Shown here one piece after another: positions 18,859-26,601 of a DNA stretch of 64,000 bases (positions within the stretch are counted from its first letter, which is position 1; each line of letters opens with the position of its first letter). Under the pieces are notes generated by a model, which worked only from the letters and a program-made list of their open reading frames with translations, was not told the origin of the DNA and ran no database searches. The position numbers and the translations under genes were made by a program. Source of the DNA: JAAUTT01 sp963846585 (GTDB lineage: Bacteria; Bacteroidota; Bacteroidia; Bacteroidales; JAAUTT01); NCBI GenBank assembly GCA_963846585.1, contig CAWJWO010000007.1, positions 124,001 to 188,000 on the forward strand. The letters are read 5' to 3'.

Positions 18859-19209
18859 ATGAAAATTTTAGAAATTTTATTTTGATTGTTCTTTTAATTG
18901 GAGTTGTTTCAAAATTGGATGCTCAATATGATAGTGTTTTCCATGAAGCTAAATTTGAAAAATTTAATGGACTAATGCACTCCAACCGGTATAAAGTTGA
19001 TAACTGGGGAAAAAAATTATATGATAGTTCGGAGAAAGCTATATTCCCAGATGATATAAAAAAGAATCCTGATAATTTTAAAGGAAAATTGATTCAGTGG
19101 ATTGGGATTGTACAAAATTTATTGTCTTATAAGTAAAAATGATTCTTTTAGCATTTCAATAATTCTTGATAATAAATATTGGGATTATATTGAGGATAAG
19201 AATGGTTGA
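18859..19209 (+). pseudogene. Frameshifted small secreted protein
   Basis: ATG 18859 followed by an A-run one base short: with one more A the frame would read KNFRNFILIVLLIGVVSKLDAQ, a clean signal peptide, joining the open frame YDSVFHEAKFEKFNGLMHSN ... GKLIQWIGIVQNLLSYK. A second shift near 19134 leads to DSFSISIILDNKYWDYIEDKNG and TGA at 19207. No family is recognised. An open frame from 18759 exists but has no sensible start. Confidence 0.5.
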
Positions 19210-19309
19210 ACTCGAGAAAAAACAAGTAAAAGTTTCAAAGCAGTTTGACATTGATATTGCAACCATCTTCGAATATGGTGAAGAAACATTTGAGAATAAA
19301 TGGGATTGA
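19202..19309 (+). pseudogene. ParE-like toxin fragment
   Basis: This 35-codon frame, VKVSKQFDIDIATIFEYGEETFENKWD, resembles the first strand and helix of ParE toxins, including the one at 18353 (DDIQDIFKYGVETFG). It stops at 19307-19309; another frame continues briefly (GIDEFWS). No antitoxin is adjacent. Probably the relic of a second toxin gene. Confidence 0.5.
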
Positions 19310-19493
19310 TGAATTCTGGAGCTAATTTAAATGTTATATACCAAGACTCGATCATTTATTTTGTTTAAAACGGATTGCCTATTGTTAATAGAAACTCATT
19401 ACAAACTTAATTAAAATCTGTTAGTTAGTTGATAACTTTTAATTGTTGAAGTTGAAAATATAGCTATATTTAGACAACCAATTTCTTAGGTAA

Positions 19494-20084
19494 ATGGGAA
19501 CAGAAATATTACCACAATTTATTAGAGATAATTATGAGTATCACGAATGGAAACATGCTTGTGCTGTAATGAAACATGATTTTCCTAATGAGTGGAACGA
19601 TTTGATAGAATTACTAACACAATTTAGATTAACAAAAAGTTCTATAGAGACACCCGGTGGAGGTAAATCTCCGATATCATCAGCTATTGATTCCTTTTTA
19701 TATAAAAAAGGTTGGCTTGAAAAGGAATTCGAGACTAAAATTATAGTCGATTCAAGTTCTATGGATTCCCCCACTCATAAAGTTGATTGCTTTAAAAATA
19801 GAATTGCTCTTGAGATTGAATGGAATAATAAGGATCCTTTCTTTGACCGTGATTTAAATAATTTTCGTTTACTTTTTGATCTCAGGGCAATAAGCGTAGG
19901 GGTTATTATTACCAGAGCTGATGAACTTCAGGAGATTTTTAATACATTGGGTAAAGGTGCCTCGTATGGAGCATCCACAACACATATGTCTAAATTAATT
20001 CCAAGAATTGAAGGAAATGGCGGTGGAGGTTGCCCAATATTAGTTTTTGGTATAACAAAAAAATTATATGATGCAAACAATTAA
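19494..20084 (+). CDS. Type II restriction endonuclease, BglII/BstYI-like
   Basis: This 196-aa protein resembles the BglII family. The PD-(D/E)xK-type core is visible as Asp98 (THKVDCFKNR) and Glu107/Glu109 (IALEIEWNNKDPFFDRDL), followed by helix and strand (NNFRLLFDLRAISVGVIITR) and a C-terminal GNGGGGCPILVFGITK strand typical of the family. Known members cut AGATCT or RGATCY; the site here is not predictable. Its last 17 nt overlap the methyltransferase gene, as expected for a restriction-modification pair. It is preceded by a short AT-rich gap and lies in the accessory region. Confidence 0.8.
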   Translation: MGTEILPQFIRDNYEYHEWKHACAVMKHDFPNEWNDLIELLTQFRLTKSSIETPGGGKSPISSAIDSFLYKKGWLEKEFETKIIVDSSSMDSPTHKVDCFKNRIALEIEWNNKDPFFDRDLNNFRLLFDLRAISVGVIITRADELQEIFNTLGKGASYGASTTHMSKLIPRIEGNGGGGCPILVFGITKKLYDANN

Positions 20085-20721
20085 TCTATTAGACTATAAA
20101 AGTAACGTTGCTAAAGACTTTATTAGGGAAATTTCAGATAAAGGATACAAAACTATTTTAGCTGATCCTCCGTGGCGTTTCTTGAATCGTACAGGTAAAG
20201 TTGCACCCGAACACAAAAGATTAAACCGGTATGAAACACTTTCACTAGAAGAAATAAAAGAGATTCCGGTTCATTTGGTAGCATCTAATACAAGTCATTT
20301 ATATCTTTGGGTACCTAATGCCTTACTTAAAGAAGGGCTAGAGGTTATGGAAGCCTGGGGGTTTAAATATAAAACAAATATAATTTGGCATAAGATTAGA
20401 AAAGATGGAGGGCCGGATGGTAGAGGGGTTGGATTTTATTTTAGAAATACTACTGAGATTATATTATTGGGGACCCGAGGAAGTATGAGAACTTTAACCC
20501 CTGGTAGAACTCAGGTCAATATAATTAAAACTCGAAAACAAGAGCATTCAAGAAAGCCAGATGAACTATATGAAATTATTGAACAGTGCAGTCCTGGTCC
20601 ATATCTGGAATTATTTTCCAGAGGGAAAAGAAAAGGTTGGGATGTTTTTGGTAACCAAGCAGTAGAAGAATATAAACCAGAATGGGAAACATACAAATTT
20701 AATAGCTCGGTTAAAATGTAG
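20068..20721 (+). CDS. MT-A70 family adenine-N6 DNA methyltransferase (modification partner)
   Basis: This 217-aa protein (or 216 from the second ATG at 20071) has the catalytic DPPW motif at residues 33-36 (TILADPPWRF). The typical MT-A70 sequence follows: SHLYLWVPNALLKEGLEVMEAWGFKYKTNIIWHK, then FRNTTEIILLGTRG, HSRKPDELYEIIEQCSPGPYLELFSR and GWDVFGNQ. Such enzymes methylate adenine N6 using SAM. Overlapping a BglII-like nuclease, it most likely protects the same site, for example the adenine of a GATC core (inferred). Confidence 0.88.
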   Translation: MMQTINLLDYKSNVAKDFIREISDKGYKTILADPPWRFLNRTGKVAPEHKRLNRYETLSLEEIKEIPVHLVASNTSHLYLWVPNALLKEGLEVMEAWGFKYKTNIIWHKIRKDGGPDGRGVGFYFRNTTEIILLGTRGSMRTLTPGRTQVNIIKTRKQEHSRKPDELYEIIEQCSPGPYLELFSRGKRKGWDVFGNQAVEEYKPEWETYKFNSSVKM

Positions 20722-20862
20722 TAGGTTAATGGTGGGGTTCCTAAAGCAAATGTACGAAATTATATGTAATAGGTATCGCTACTATTAGCTATTAATCATA
20801 TATTTACTTGGCAACTTTTCAGTACTTCGTGTTATTCCACCCCTTAAAATATGGATGGCATT

Positions 20863-21000
20863 TTATAAGTCATTTATTTCTTTTTCGATTAAACGATACT
20901 TGTCTTTAATGTCTTCACCTGTATAAAAATCAAGCAAATCCTTTTTTGTTAAAGTACCTTGAGTTAAAAAACGTTTCAAATATTCTTGATTAAATTCCAT
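20863..21000 (-). CDS. Small hypothetical protein
   Basis: A 45-codon frame: MEFNQEYLKRFLTQGTLTKK, then DLLDFYTGEDIKDKYRLIEKEINDL. It is charged, helical-looking and has plausible protein composition in an otherwise empty 400-nt gap (20722-21124). No family is recognised. It could be a short regulator near the restriction-modification genes, but that is only a guess from position. Confidence 0.4.
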   Translation of the reverse strand: MEFNQEYLKRFLTQGTLTKKDLLDFYTGEDIKDKYRLIEKEINDL

Positions 21001-21124
21001 TAGAATTTTCTCTAATTTTAAATGGTACAACTTTTGGGAAACTTACAGTGTACGCAATAATGTACGTAAAATTAAAAAATCCCTCGTATAGCACTATTAC
21101 ACAAGGGATTTAAAACTAATGGAG

Positions 21125-21197
21125 TGACCCCGGAGAGGCTCGAACTCTCGACCCATTGATTAAGAGTCAATTGCTCTACCAGCTGAGCTACGGAGTC
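21125..21197 (-). tRNA. tRNA-Lys (anticodon CTT)
   Basis: The minus strand folds as a full cloverleaf of 73 nt: acceptor GACTCCG/CGGGGTC (one G-U pair), D-arm AGCTCAGCTGGTAGAGC, anticodon stem ATTGA/TCAAT with loop CTCTTAA (anticodon CTT at 21164-21162), T-loop GTTCGAGCC, discriminator A. CCA is not encoded. Confidence 0.95.
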
Positions 21198-21309
21198 GTT
21201 CTGGTTTTGAGGTGCAAATGTATAAAATAAATATTTATAAAAATAGTATGCTTTAAGAAGTAGGAAAGTAGGAAAGTAAGTTAATAATTTAAATATTTGC
21301 ATAAAATAT

Positions 21310-21339
21310 TTTGAGTTTTAGTTTTAATACTTATATTTG
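21310..21339 (+). promoter_or_regulatory. Promoter of the ilv leader
   Basis: TTTG (21310-21313), an 18-nt spacer and TATATTTG (21332-21339) match Bacteroidota -33/-7 boxes. Transcription would start near 21346, about 17 nt before the leader-peptide ATG. Confidence 0.65.
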
Positions 21340-21362
21340 TCATGAATAAAAGATAATAAAGT

Positions 21363-21428
21363 ATGAATTTACAATCTTTACATATTAACATTTTTGTTGT
21401 GGTGCTCGTCAGAAAATTACTGATGTGA
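21363..21428 (+). CDS. ilv operon leader peptide (attenuation)
   Basis: A 21-codon frame whose residues 10-20 read IFVVVLVRKLL: 11 of the 21 residues are Leu, Val or Ile, the products of the downstream ilv pathway. It sits between a good promoter and an intrinsic terminator, upstream of ilvD. Shortage of charged branched-chain tRNAs would stall a ribosome on the VVVLV or LL codons. Overlapping RNA segments fit the classic four-strand model: strand 1 (about 21404-21412) pairs with strand 2 (about 21420-21431); GTGAGA (21425-21430) can alternatively pair with TCTCAC (21462-21467), which is half of the terminator stem. Confidence 0.85.
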   Translation: MNLQSLHINIFVVVLVRKLLM

Positions 21429-21451
21429 GAGCGGATTGTGTTTATACTTTT

Positions 21452-21489
21452 AAAAAGCCTTTCTCACTGTAAATGAGAAAGGCTTTTTT
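21452..21489 (+). terminator. Attenuator terminator of the ilv operon
   Basis: AAAAAGCCTTTCTCA (21452-21466), a 7-nt loop and TGAGAAAGGCTTTTT (21474-21488) make a perfect 15-bp stem ending in T6, a textbook intrinsic terminator 24 nt after the leader-peptide stop. Confidence 0.92.
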
Positions 21490-21619
21490 AATTAGTGTTT
21501 GTTTTTAAAGTCAGTAGCCTTCGTTACGCTCGTTCAAAAATCAGTCATTTACTATAGTAAACTCCTGATTTTTCACATCGCAAGCCTCGGCTACGAACTT
21601 TATAATCCAAACACCAATT
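21490..21619. repeat. Structured dispersed repeat, copy 1 of 3
   Basis: The outer arms GTGTTTG...AAAGTcaGTAGCC (from 21495) and GGCTACgaACTTTATAATCCAAACAC (to 21614) pair. A middle stem AAAAATCAG/CTGATTTTT pairs, and the apex TTTACT-at-AGTAAA is palindromic. The unpaired cores TTCGTTACGCTCG and CATCGCAAGCCT are shared with the copies at 33093 and 38512, although the stems differ. It lies between the attenuator and ilvD. Confidence 0.85.
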
Positions 21620-21847
21620 TACAAGAGTTAAATCAGTTTTTTGACATTTTCTAAAAGACACTGATTTATCCTAAGAGCATTTAAATTTTAAAATTTTTAA
21701 AATAGTGATTAGAGAAATAGATATTATTGTTTGTAAAAAAAGTTACTGAATACATAAATTAGTCATTTGTAATTAGTAATCAGTAATCTTTTTTTACTAG
21801 ATTCTATCCACTAATCCCCAAATAATTAACACTAAATACTAAATTTT
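21620..21847. other. Remainder of the ilv 5' leader
   Basis: Downstream of the structured repeat: AAATCAGTTTTTTGACA and AAAGACACTGATTT form an imperfect inverted repeat (21631-21667), followed by AT-rich DNA and a few GTAATTAGTAATCAGTAATC heptamers at about 21769-21790. No frame. Confidence 0.45.
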
Positions 21848-23674
21848 ATGTCAACAACTTTACGTAGCGCAACAACAACCCAGGGCCGGAAAATGGCAGG
21901 TGCCAGAAGTCTTTGGCTGGCCAACGGTATGAAAAAGGAACAAATGGGTAAACCCCTTATTGCTATTGCAAATTCATTTACTCAATTTGTACCGGGTCAT
22001 GTTCACCTCCATAACATAGGCCAGGAAATGAAATCAATAATTGAATCGTTGGGCTGTTTTGCCGCTGAATTTAATACTATTGCCATTGACGATGGAATAG
22101 CAATGGGCCACGACGGGATGCTGTATTCCTTGCCATCACGCGATCTTATTGCCGACAGCGTGGAATATATGGTAAATGCACACAGAGCGGATGCATTGGT
22201 TTGTATTAGCAATTGCGATAAAATTACCCCCGGAATGCTTATGGCAGCAATGCGGCTCAATATACCGACTATTTTTATTTCAGGCGGGCCTATGGAAGCA
22301 GGTAATTCGGATAGCAAAAAATACGACCTTATAGATGCAATGGTTATGGCAGCCGACGAATCGGTAAGTGATGCCGAAGTTAAAAGGGTAGAAAATGCAG
22401 CTTGTCCGACATGTGGTTCCTGTTCAGGCATGTTTACTGCCAATTCAATGAATTGCCTTAACGAAGCAATAGGAATGGCCCTACCTGGCAATGGTACCAT
22501 AGTTGCAACGCATAAGAACCGTAAAAAACTTTTCGAAAAAGCTGCTCATCTTATAGTTAATATTGCAAATGATTATTATTTTAATGACGATGTTTCAGTA
22601 CTCCCAAGATCCATTGCTTCAAGGGCAGCATTTATGAACGCCATGACCCTCGATATAGCTATGGGAGGCTCCACCAATACAGTACTTCACTTATTGGCCA
22701 TTGCAAAAGAAGCCGAAGTTGATTTTACTATGAAAGATATAGATCAGCTTTCACGTAAAACTCCTGTTTTATGTAAAGTCGCACCCAGTTCTCCTTATCA
22801 TGTGGAAGATGTAAACCGGGCCGGAGGAATCCTTGGTATTATGGGTGAACTGGATCGGGCCGGATTAGTGGACTCTTCTGTGAAACGTGCAGATAGACAA
22901 ACTTTAAAAGAAGCCATTCACAATTTCGATATCACTCTTTCATCCGTCACTGAAGAAGCAGTTGATGTTTATAAAAGCGCACCTGGCGGGGGCCGTAACC
23001 TGGTTATGGGTTCTCAGGAAACTAAATTCAAGGATCTTGATCTCGACAGGGAACATGGTTGTATCAGAGATATTAAACATTGCTACAACAAAGATGGAGG
23101 ATTAGCTGTTTTATACGGTAATATAGCCGAAAATGGATGCATTGTCAAAACGGCTGGCGTAAATGAAAAGATATTCAATTTTAAAGGAACTGCCAGGGTT
23201 TTTGAATCACAGGATGAAGCATCTGATGGTATACTTAACGGAGAAGTAAAGGCTGGTGATGTAGTGGTAATAATTTACGAAGGTCCCAAGGGTGGTCCCG
23301 GTATGCAGGAAATGCTTTACCCGACTTCGTATATCAAATCAAAACATCTTGGTGAATTGTGTGCTCTTATTACCGATGGACGTTTTTCAGGCGGTACAAC
23401 AGGTTTATCTATTGGGCATGTGTCTCCTGAAGCAGCTGGTGGTGGCGCTATTGCACTGGTTAAGAACGGGGATGCTATAGAAATAAATATTCCTGAAAGA
23501 AGTATTAACCTCATAGTAAGCAAAGAAGAACTGGAAAAACGAAGAAAAGCCGAAGAACTTCGTGGTGATAAAGCATTCTCTCCCTATAAACGAGCGAGAA
23601 ACATTTCTAAGGCTTTGAAGGTGTACGCTAAAATGGTAAGTTCAGCTGACACCGGAGCAGTCAGAATATTGTAA
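21848..23674 (+). CDS. ilvD: Dihydroxy-acid dehydratase
   Basis: This 608-aa iron-sulfur enzyme makes the 2-oxo acid precursors of valine and isoleucine. Cluster cysteines are in SNCDKITPGM and CPTCGSCSGMFTANSMNCLNEAIG; DGIAMGHDGMLYSL, MGGSTNTVLHLLAIA and the C-terminal GRFSGGTTGLSIGHVSPEAAGGG are standard. It is the first structural gene after the leader-peptide attenuator and is followed by ilvB, ilvN and ilvC on the same strand. Confidence 0.97.
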   Translation: MSTTLRSATTTQGRKMAGARSLWLANGMKKEQMGKPLIAIANSFTQFVPGHVHLHNIGQEMKSIIESLGCFAAEFNTIAIDDGIAMGHDGMLYSLPSRDLIADSVEYMVNAHRADALVCISNCDKITPGMLMAAMRLNIPTIFISGGPMEAGNSDSKKYDLIDAMVMAADESVSDAEVKRVENAACPTCGSCSGMFTANSMNCLNEAIGMALPGNGTIVATHKNRKKLFEKAAHLIVNIANDYYFNDDVSVLPRSIASRAAFMNAMTLDIAMGGSTNTVLHLLAIAKEAEVDFTMKDIDQLSRKTPVLCKVAPSSPYHVEDVNRAGGILGIMGELDRAGLVDSSVKRADRQTLKEAIHNFDITLSSVTEEAVDVYKSAPGGGRNLVMGSQETKFKDLDLDREHGCIRDIKHCYNKDGGLAVLYGNIAENGCIVKTAGVNEKIFNFKGTARVFESQDEASDGILNGEVKAGDVVVIIYEGPKGGPGMQEMLYPTSYIKSKHLGELCALITDGRFSGGTTGLSIGHVSPEAAGGGAIALVKNGDAIEINIPERSINLIVSKEELEKRRKAEELRGDKAFSPYKRARNISKALKVYAKMVSSADTGAVRIL

Positions 23675-23725
23675 AGAAAACTTGATACATATGACATAAG
23701 ACATGATGGTGAGAGCCACGAACCA

Positions 23726-23834
23726 AGAACCAGGAGCCAAGATATGGAACGTGGGACGTGGTACTCCACAAAATTTATAATAAATAAGAAAATAAATCAA
23801 AAGTCTTGGTTCCTGGCTCTTGGCTCCTGGTTCT
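23726..23834. repeat. 16-bp perfect inverted repeat built of heptamers between ilvD and ilvB
   Basis: AGAACCAGGAGCCAAG (23726-23741) and its exact complement CTTGGCTCCTGGTTCT (23819-23834) enclose a 77-nt loop. Both arms belong to AACCAAG/AACCAGG/AGCCAAG heptamer arrays. TACGACTTACGA units follow the right arm. The hairpin would form in the polycistronic mRNA. Confidence 0.8.
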
Positions 23835-23887
23835 ATTACGACTTACGAATTACGACTTAAAATAATTACTCATTAAATACAGCAAAA

Positions 23888-25621
23888 ATGGAAACATTGA
23901 CCAAAACACAAAAAGAACCGAAAACGTCATCAGCTATAAATGTTTCCGGAGCACAGGCAGTAATACTTTCCCTGATTGAAGAAGGCGTTGAAGTGATGTT
24001 TGGATATCCCGGAGGACAAATCATACCTATATACGATGCACTTTACGATTTTACAGATAGGATAAAACACGTTTTAGTACGGCATGAACAGGGTGCTGCC
24101 CATGCGGCACAGGGCTATGCAAGGGCAACAGGTAAAGTTGGCGTTGCCATGGCTACCTCCGGACCGGGAGCAACTAACCTTATAACAGGAATTGCTGACG
24201 CCATGCTCGATTCCACACCTATAGTATGCATCACCGGACAGGTTGGAGCAGCTTTCCTTGGTACCGACGCTTTTCAGGAAACTGACGTAATTGGTATTTC
24301 CATGCCTGTTACCAAATGGAATGTGCAGGTAACAAGTCCGGATGAAATAGCAGGAGCTATTGCAAAGGCATTTTTTATTGCCCGAACAGGCCGGCCGGGT
24401 CCTGTCCTGATTGATATTACTAAAAGCGCCCAGGTCGCCAAATGTGAATTTTTATATAAAAAATGTGAACGTATACGTAGTTATATCCCTACTCCCAAAG
24501 TTGATATACAAAAAATTGAAGAAGCAGCAACGCTTATCAACATGGCCAAAAAACCTTATATTTTATTTGGACAGGGAGTAATACTTGGCAGCGCTGAATC
24601 AGAGTTAAAAGCTTTTATAGAGAAATCCGGCATTCCGGCAGCATGGACACTTTTAGGGCTTTCGGCTTTGCCGACAAACCATCCTCTGAATGTTGGAATG
24701 CTTGGCATGCATGGAAATTACGGACCAAATATAATGTGTAACGAATGCGATTTAATGATTGCCATTGGTATGCGATTCGACGACAGGGTGACAGGTGATG
24801 TAAAACGCTTTGCTACTAAAGCAAAAGTTATACATCTTGAAATTGACCCTGCTGAAATTGACAAAAACGTTAAAACTACAGTTGCAGTAATTGGAAATGT
24901 AAGGGAATCTTTGCCTCTGTTAACAGAACGCATTAAACCAGGCCATCACGAAATTTGGATAGATGAATTTAAAAAATTAATGCAGCTTGAATATCAAAAA
25001 GTTATAATGAATGATATCCACCCCGAAAAAGAAGGCTTAACAATGGGAGAAGCCATTTATAAAATAACAGAAAAAACAAAAGGAGATGCGATTTTAGTTA
25101 CAGATGTAGGCCAACATCAAATGATTGCAACAAGATATTTTAAATTTAACAAAACCCGTTCATCAATTACTTCAGGTGGCCTTGGCACAATGGGATTTGC
25201 TTTGCCTGCCTGTGTAGGTGCCAAGTTCGGTGCCCCCGAAAGGGAGGTTATAGCTGTAATTGGAGACGGTGGATTTCAAATGACTATTCAGGAATTAGGG
25301 ACTATATTCCAAAACGAGGTAGCAGTTAAAATTGTGATCCTGAATAACGATTATTTGGGCATGGTACGACAATGGCAACAATTGTTTTATAATAGAAGGT
25401 ATTCAGAAGTTGATATTATCAATCCTAATTTTACAGCAATTGCAAAAGCATATGGCATTTCATCACAAAGAGTAGAAAAACGTGAAAACCTCGATGCTGC
25501 TATCGATATTATGCTTAATCATAGCGGTCCTTATCTGCTTGAAATTAAAGTTGAAAAGGAAGACAACGTATTTCCTATGGTTCCGGTTGGGAGTTCTGTA
25601 TCCGAAATACGTCTCGAATAA
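23888..25621 (+). CDS. ilvB: Acetolactate synthase, large (catalytic) subunit
   Basis: This 577-aa ThDP enzyme condenses two pyruvates, or pyruvate and 2-oxobutyrate. It shows FGYPGGQIIPIYDAL, RHEQGAAHAAQGYARATG with the catalytic glutamate, SGPGATNLITG, the FAD-binding middle domain (LGMHGNYGPNIMCNECDLMIAIG) and the ThDP motif GDGGFQMTIQELGTIFQNEV ... NN. The first 20 residues are a short polar extension. The small subunit ilvN follows. Confidence 0.97.
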   Translation: METLTKTQKEPKTSSAINVSGAQAVILSLIEEGVEVMFGYPGGQIIPIYDALYDFTDRIKHVLVRHEQGAAHAAQGYARATGKVGVAMATSGPGATNLITGIADAMLDSTPIVCITGQVGAAFLGTDAFQETDVIGISMPVTKWNVQVTSPDEIAGAIAKAFFIARTGRPGPVLIDITKSAQVAKCEFLYKKCERIRSYIPTPKVDIQKIEEAATLINMAKKPYILFGQGVILGSAESELKAFIEKSGIPAAWTLLGLSALPTNHPLNVGMLGMHGNYGPNIMCNECDLMIAIGMRFDDRVTGDVKRFATKAKVIHLEIDPAEIDKNVKTTVAVIGNVRESLPLLTERIKPGHHEIWIDEFKKLMQLEYQKVIMNDIHPEKEGLTMGEAIYKITEKTKGDAILVTDVGQHQMIATRYFKFNKTRSSITSGGLGTMGFALPACVGAKFGAPEREVIAVIGDGGFQMTIQELGTIFQNEVAVKIVILNNDYLGMVRQWQQLFYNRRYSEVDIINPNFTAIAKAYGISSQRVEKRENLDAAIDIMLNHSGPYLLEIKVEKEDNVFPMVPVGSSVSEIRLE

Positions 25622-25624
25622 ATA

Positions 25625-25717
25625 GTGGTTAGGGACTAGGGGCCAGGGACTAGTGTGTTAAGTTGCAGGTTGCAGGTTACAAACTGTAAACTTAATCACC
25701 TAATCACCTAATCACTA
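25625..25717. repeat. Heptamer arrays between ilvB and ilvN
   Basis: GGGACTA/GGGGCCA units (about 25630-25655), TTGCAGG units (25664-25679) and an 8-nt AATCACCT array (25692-25716). Confidence 0.75.
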
Positions 25718-25801
25718 CAAAAACTCTAAACCTGGGAATTATCTGTATAAAATGAATATGTCTGGAAAGATTTATAATATTTATAACTAATTTTGCGAAC
25801 T

Positions 25802-26335
25802 ATGGAAAAACAAGAATATACTATAAGCGCTTTTTCTGAAAACAGTATCGGACTGCTAAACCGGATAACTATAATATTTACGAGGCGGCAGGTAAACATT
25901 GAAAGTTTAACTGTTTCACAATCTTCTATACCTGGTGTGCATAAATTTACTATTGTGGTTAACAACACCCGCGAGAAAGTTGAAAAAGTAACAAAACAAA
26001 TCGATAAACTTGTTGAAGTGCTTAAGGCATATTATCATACAAATGATGAAATTATTCAGCAGGAAATTGCCCTATACAAAGTACCTACAGAAGCTTTGAT
26101 GAAAAGCCTTGAGATAGAAAATATGGTGCGGAATACAGGTGCACGTATACTTGAGATTACACCGGATTATACGGTTATTGAAAAAACAGGATATAAAACC
26201 GAAACCCAGGAATTATTTGAAAAACTAATCCCTTTTGGCGTAACTCAATTTACGCGCTCGGGAACTGTTGCAGTAACTAAAAACCCTAAAGAATTCTTAA
26301 CGGAATATTTACAGGAAATAGAAGATCTTAACTGA
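25802..26335 (+). CDS. ilvN: Acetolactate synthase, small (regulatory) subunit
   Basis: This 177-aa protein has an N-terminal ACT domain (EYTISAFSENSIGLLNRITIIFTRRQVNIESLTVS), which binds valine for feedback control, and a C-terminal domain that activates the large subunit. An upstream in-frame ATG-like start at 25793 exists, but ATG 25802 (MEKQEYTIS) fits the family. A TAATTTTG box at 25788-25795 lies immediately before this start, suggesting an internal promoter whose transcript would have almost no leader. Confidence 0.93.
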   Translation: MEKQEYTISAFSENSIGLLNRITIIFTRRQVNIESLTVSQSSIPGVHKFTIVVNNTREKVEKVTKQIDKLVEVLKAYYHTNDEIIQQEIALYKVPTEALMKSLEIENMVRNTGARILEITPDYTVIEKTGYKTETQELFEKLIPFGVTQFTRSGTVAVTKNPKEFLTEYLQEIEDLN

Positions 26336-26452
26336 ATCCCAATTATATATGGCTGAATCAATTAAAAAAGTTGTAAAAGCTGTAAAGGTTGTAGATATTG
26401 TATCACAATTTTTAATAATATTGTAACCTTTTATTTTTTTAAATCCCAATAT

Positions 26453-26540
26453 TACCTGTAACCTGTAACCTGTAACCTGTAACCTGTAACCTGTAAACCT
26501 GTAACCTGTAACCTGTAACCTGTAACCTGTACCTGTAACC
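26453..26540. repeat. AACCTGT heptamer array between ilvN and ilvC
   Basis: About twelve nearly perfect tandem copies of ACCTGTA occupy 26453-26540, with one unit lengthened by an A and one shortened, signs of slippage. A TTTAATCC array (26572-26595) follows and leads straight into the ilvC start codon. Confidence 0.95.
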
Positions 26541-26601
26541 TTTTATCTTTAATCTATAATCTTTTAATTTTTTAATCCTTTAATCCTTTAATCCTAATCC
26601 T

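Noticed and set aside
21072..21302. Minus-strand frame across tRNA-Lys
   Set aside because: The frame runs through the complete cloverleaf of the tRNA; it is not a gene.
22003..22500. 165-codon frame antisense to ilvD
   Set aside because: Shadow of ilvD; composition follows complementary codons of a conserved enzyme.
26453..26540. CRISPR-like array
   Set aside because: Units are 7 nt without spacers; it is a tandem repeat. No repeat-spacer array or cas gene occurs in the window.
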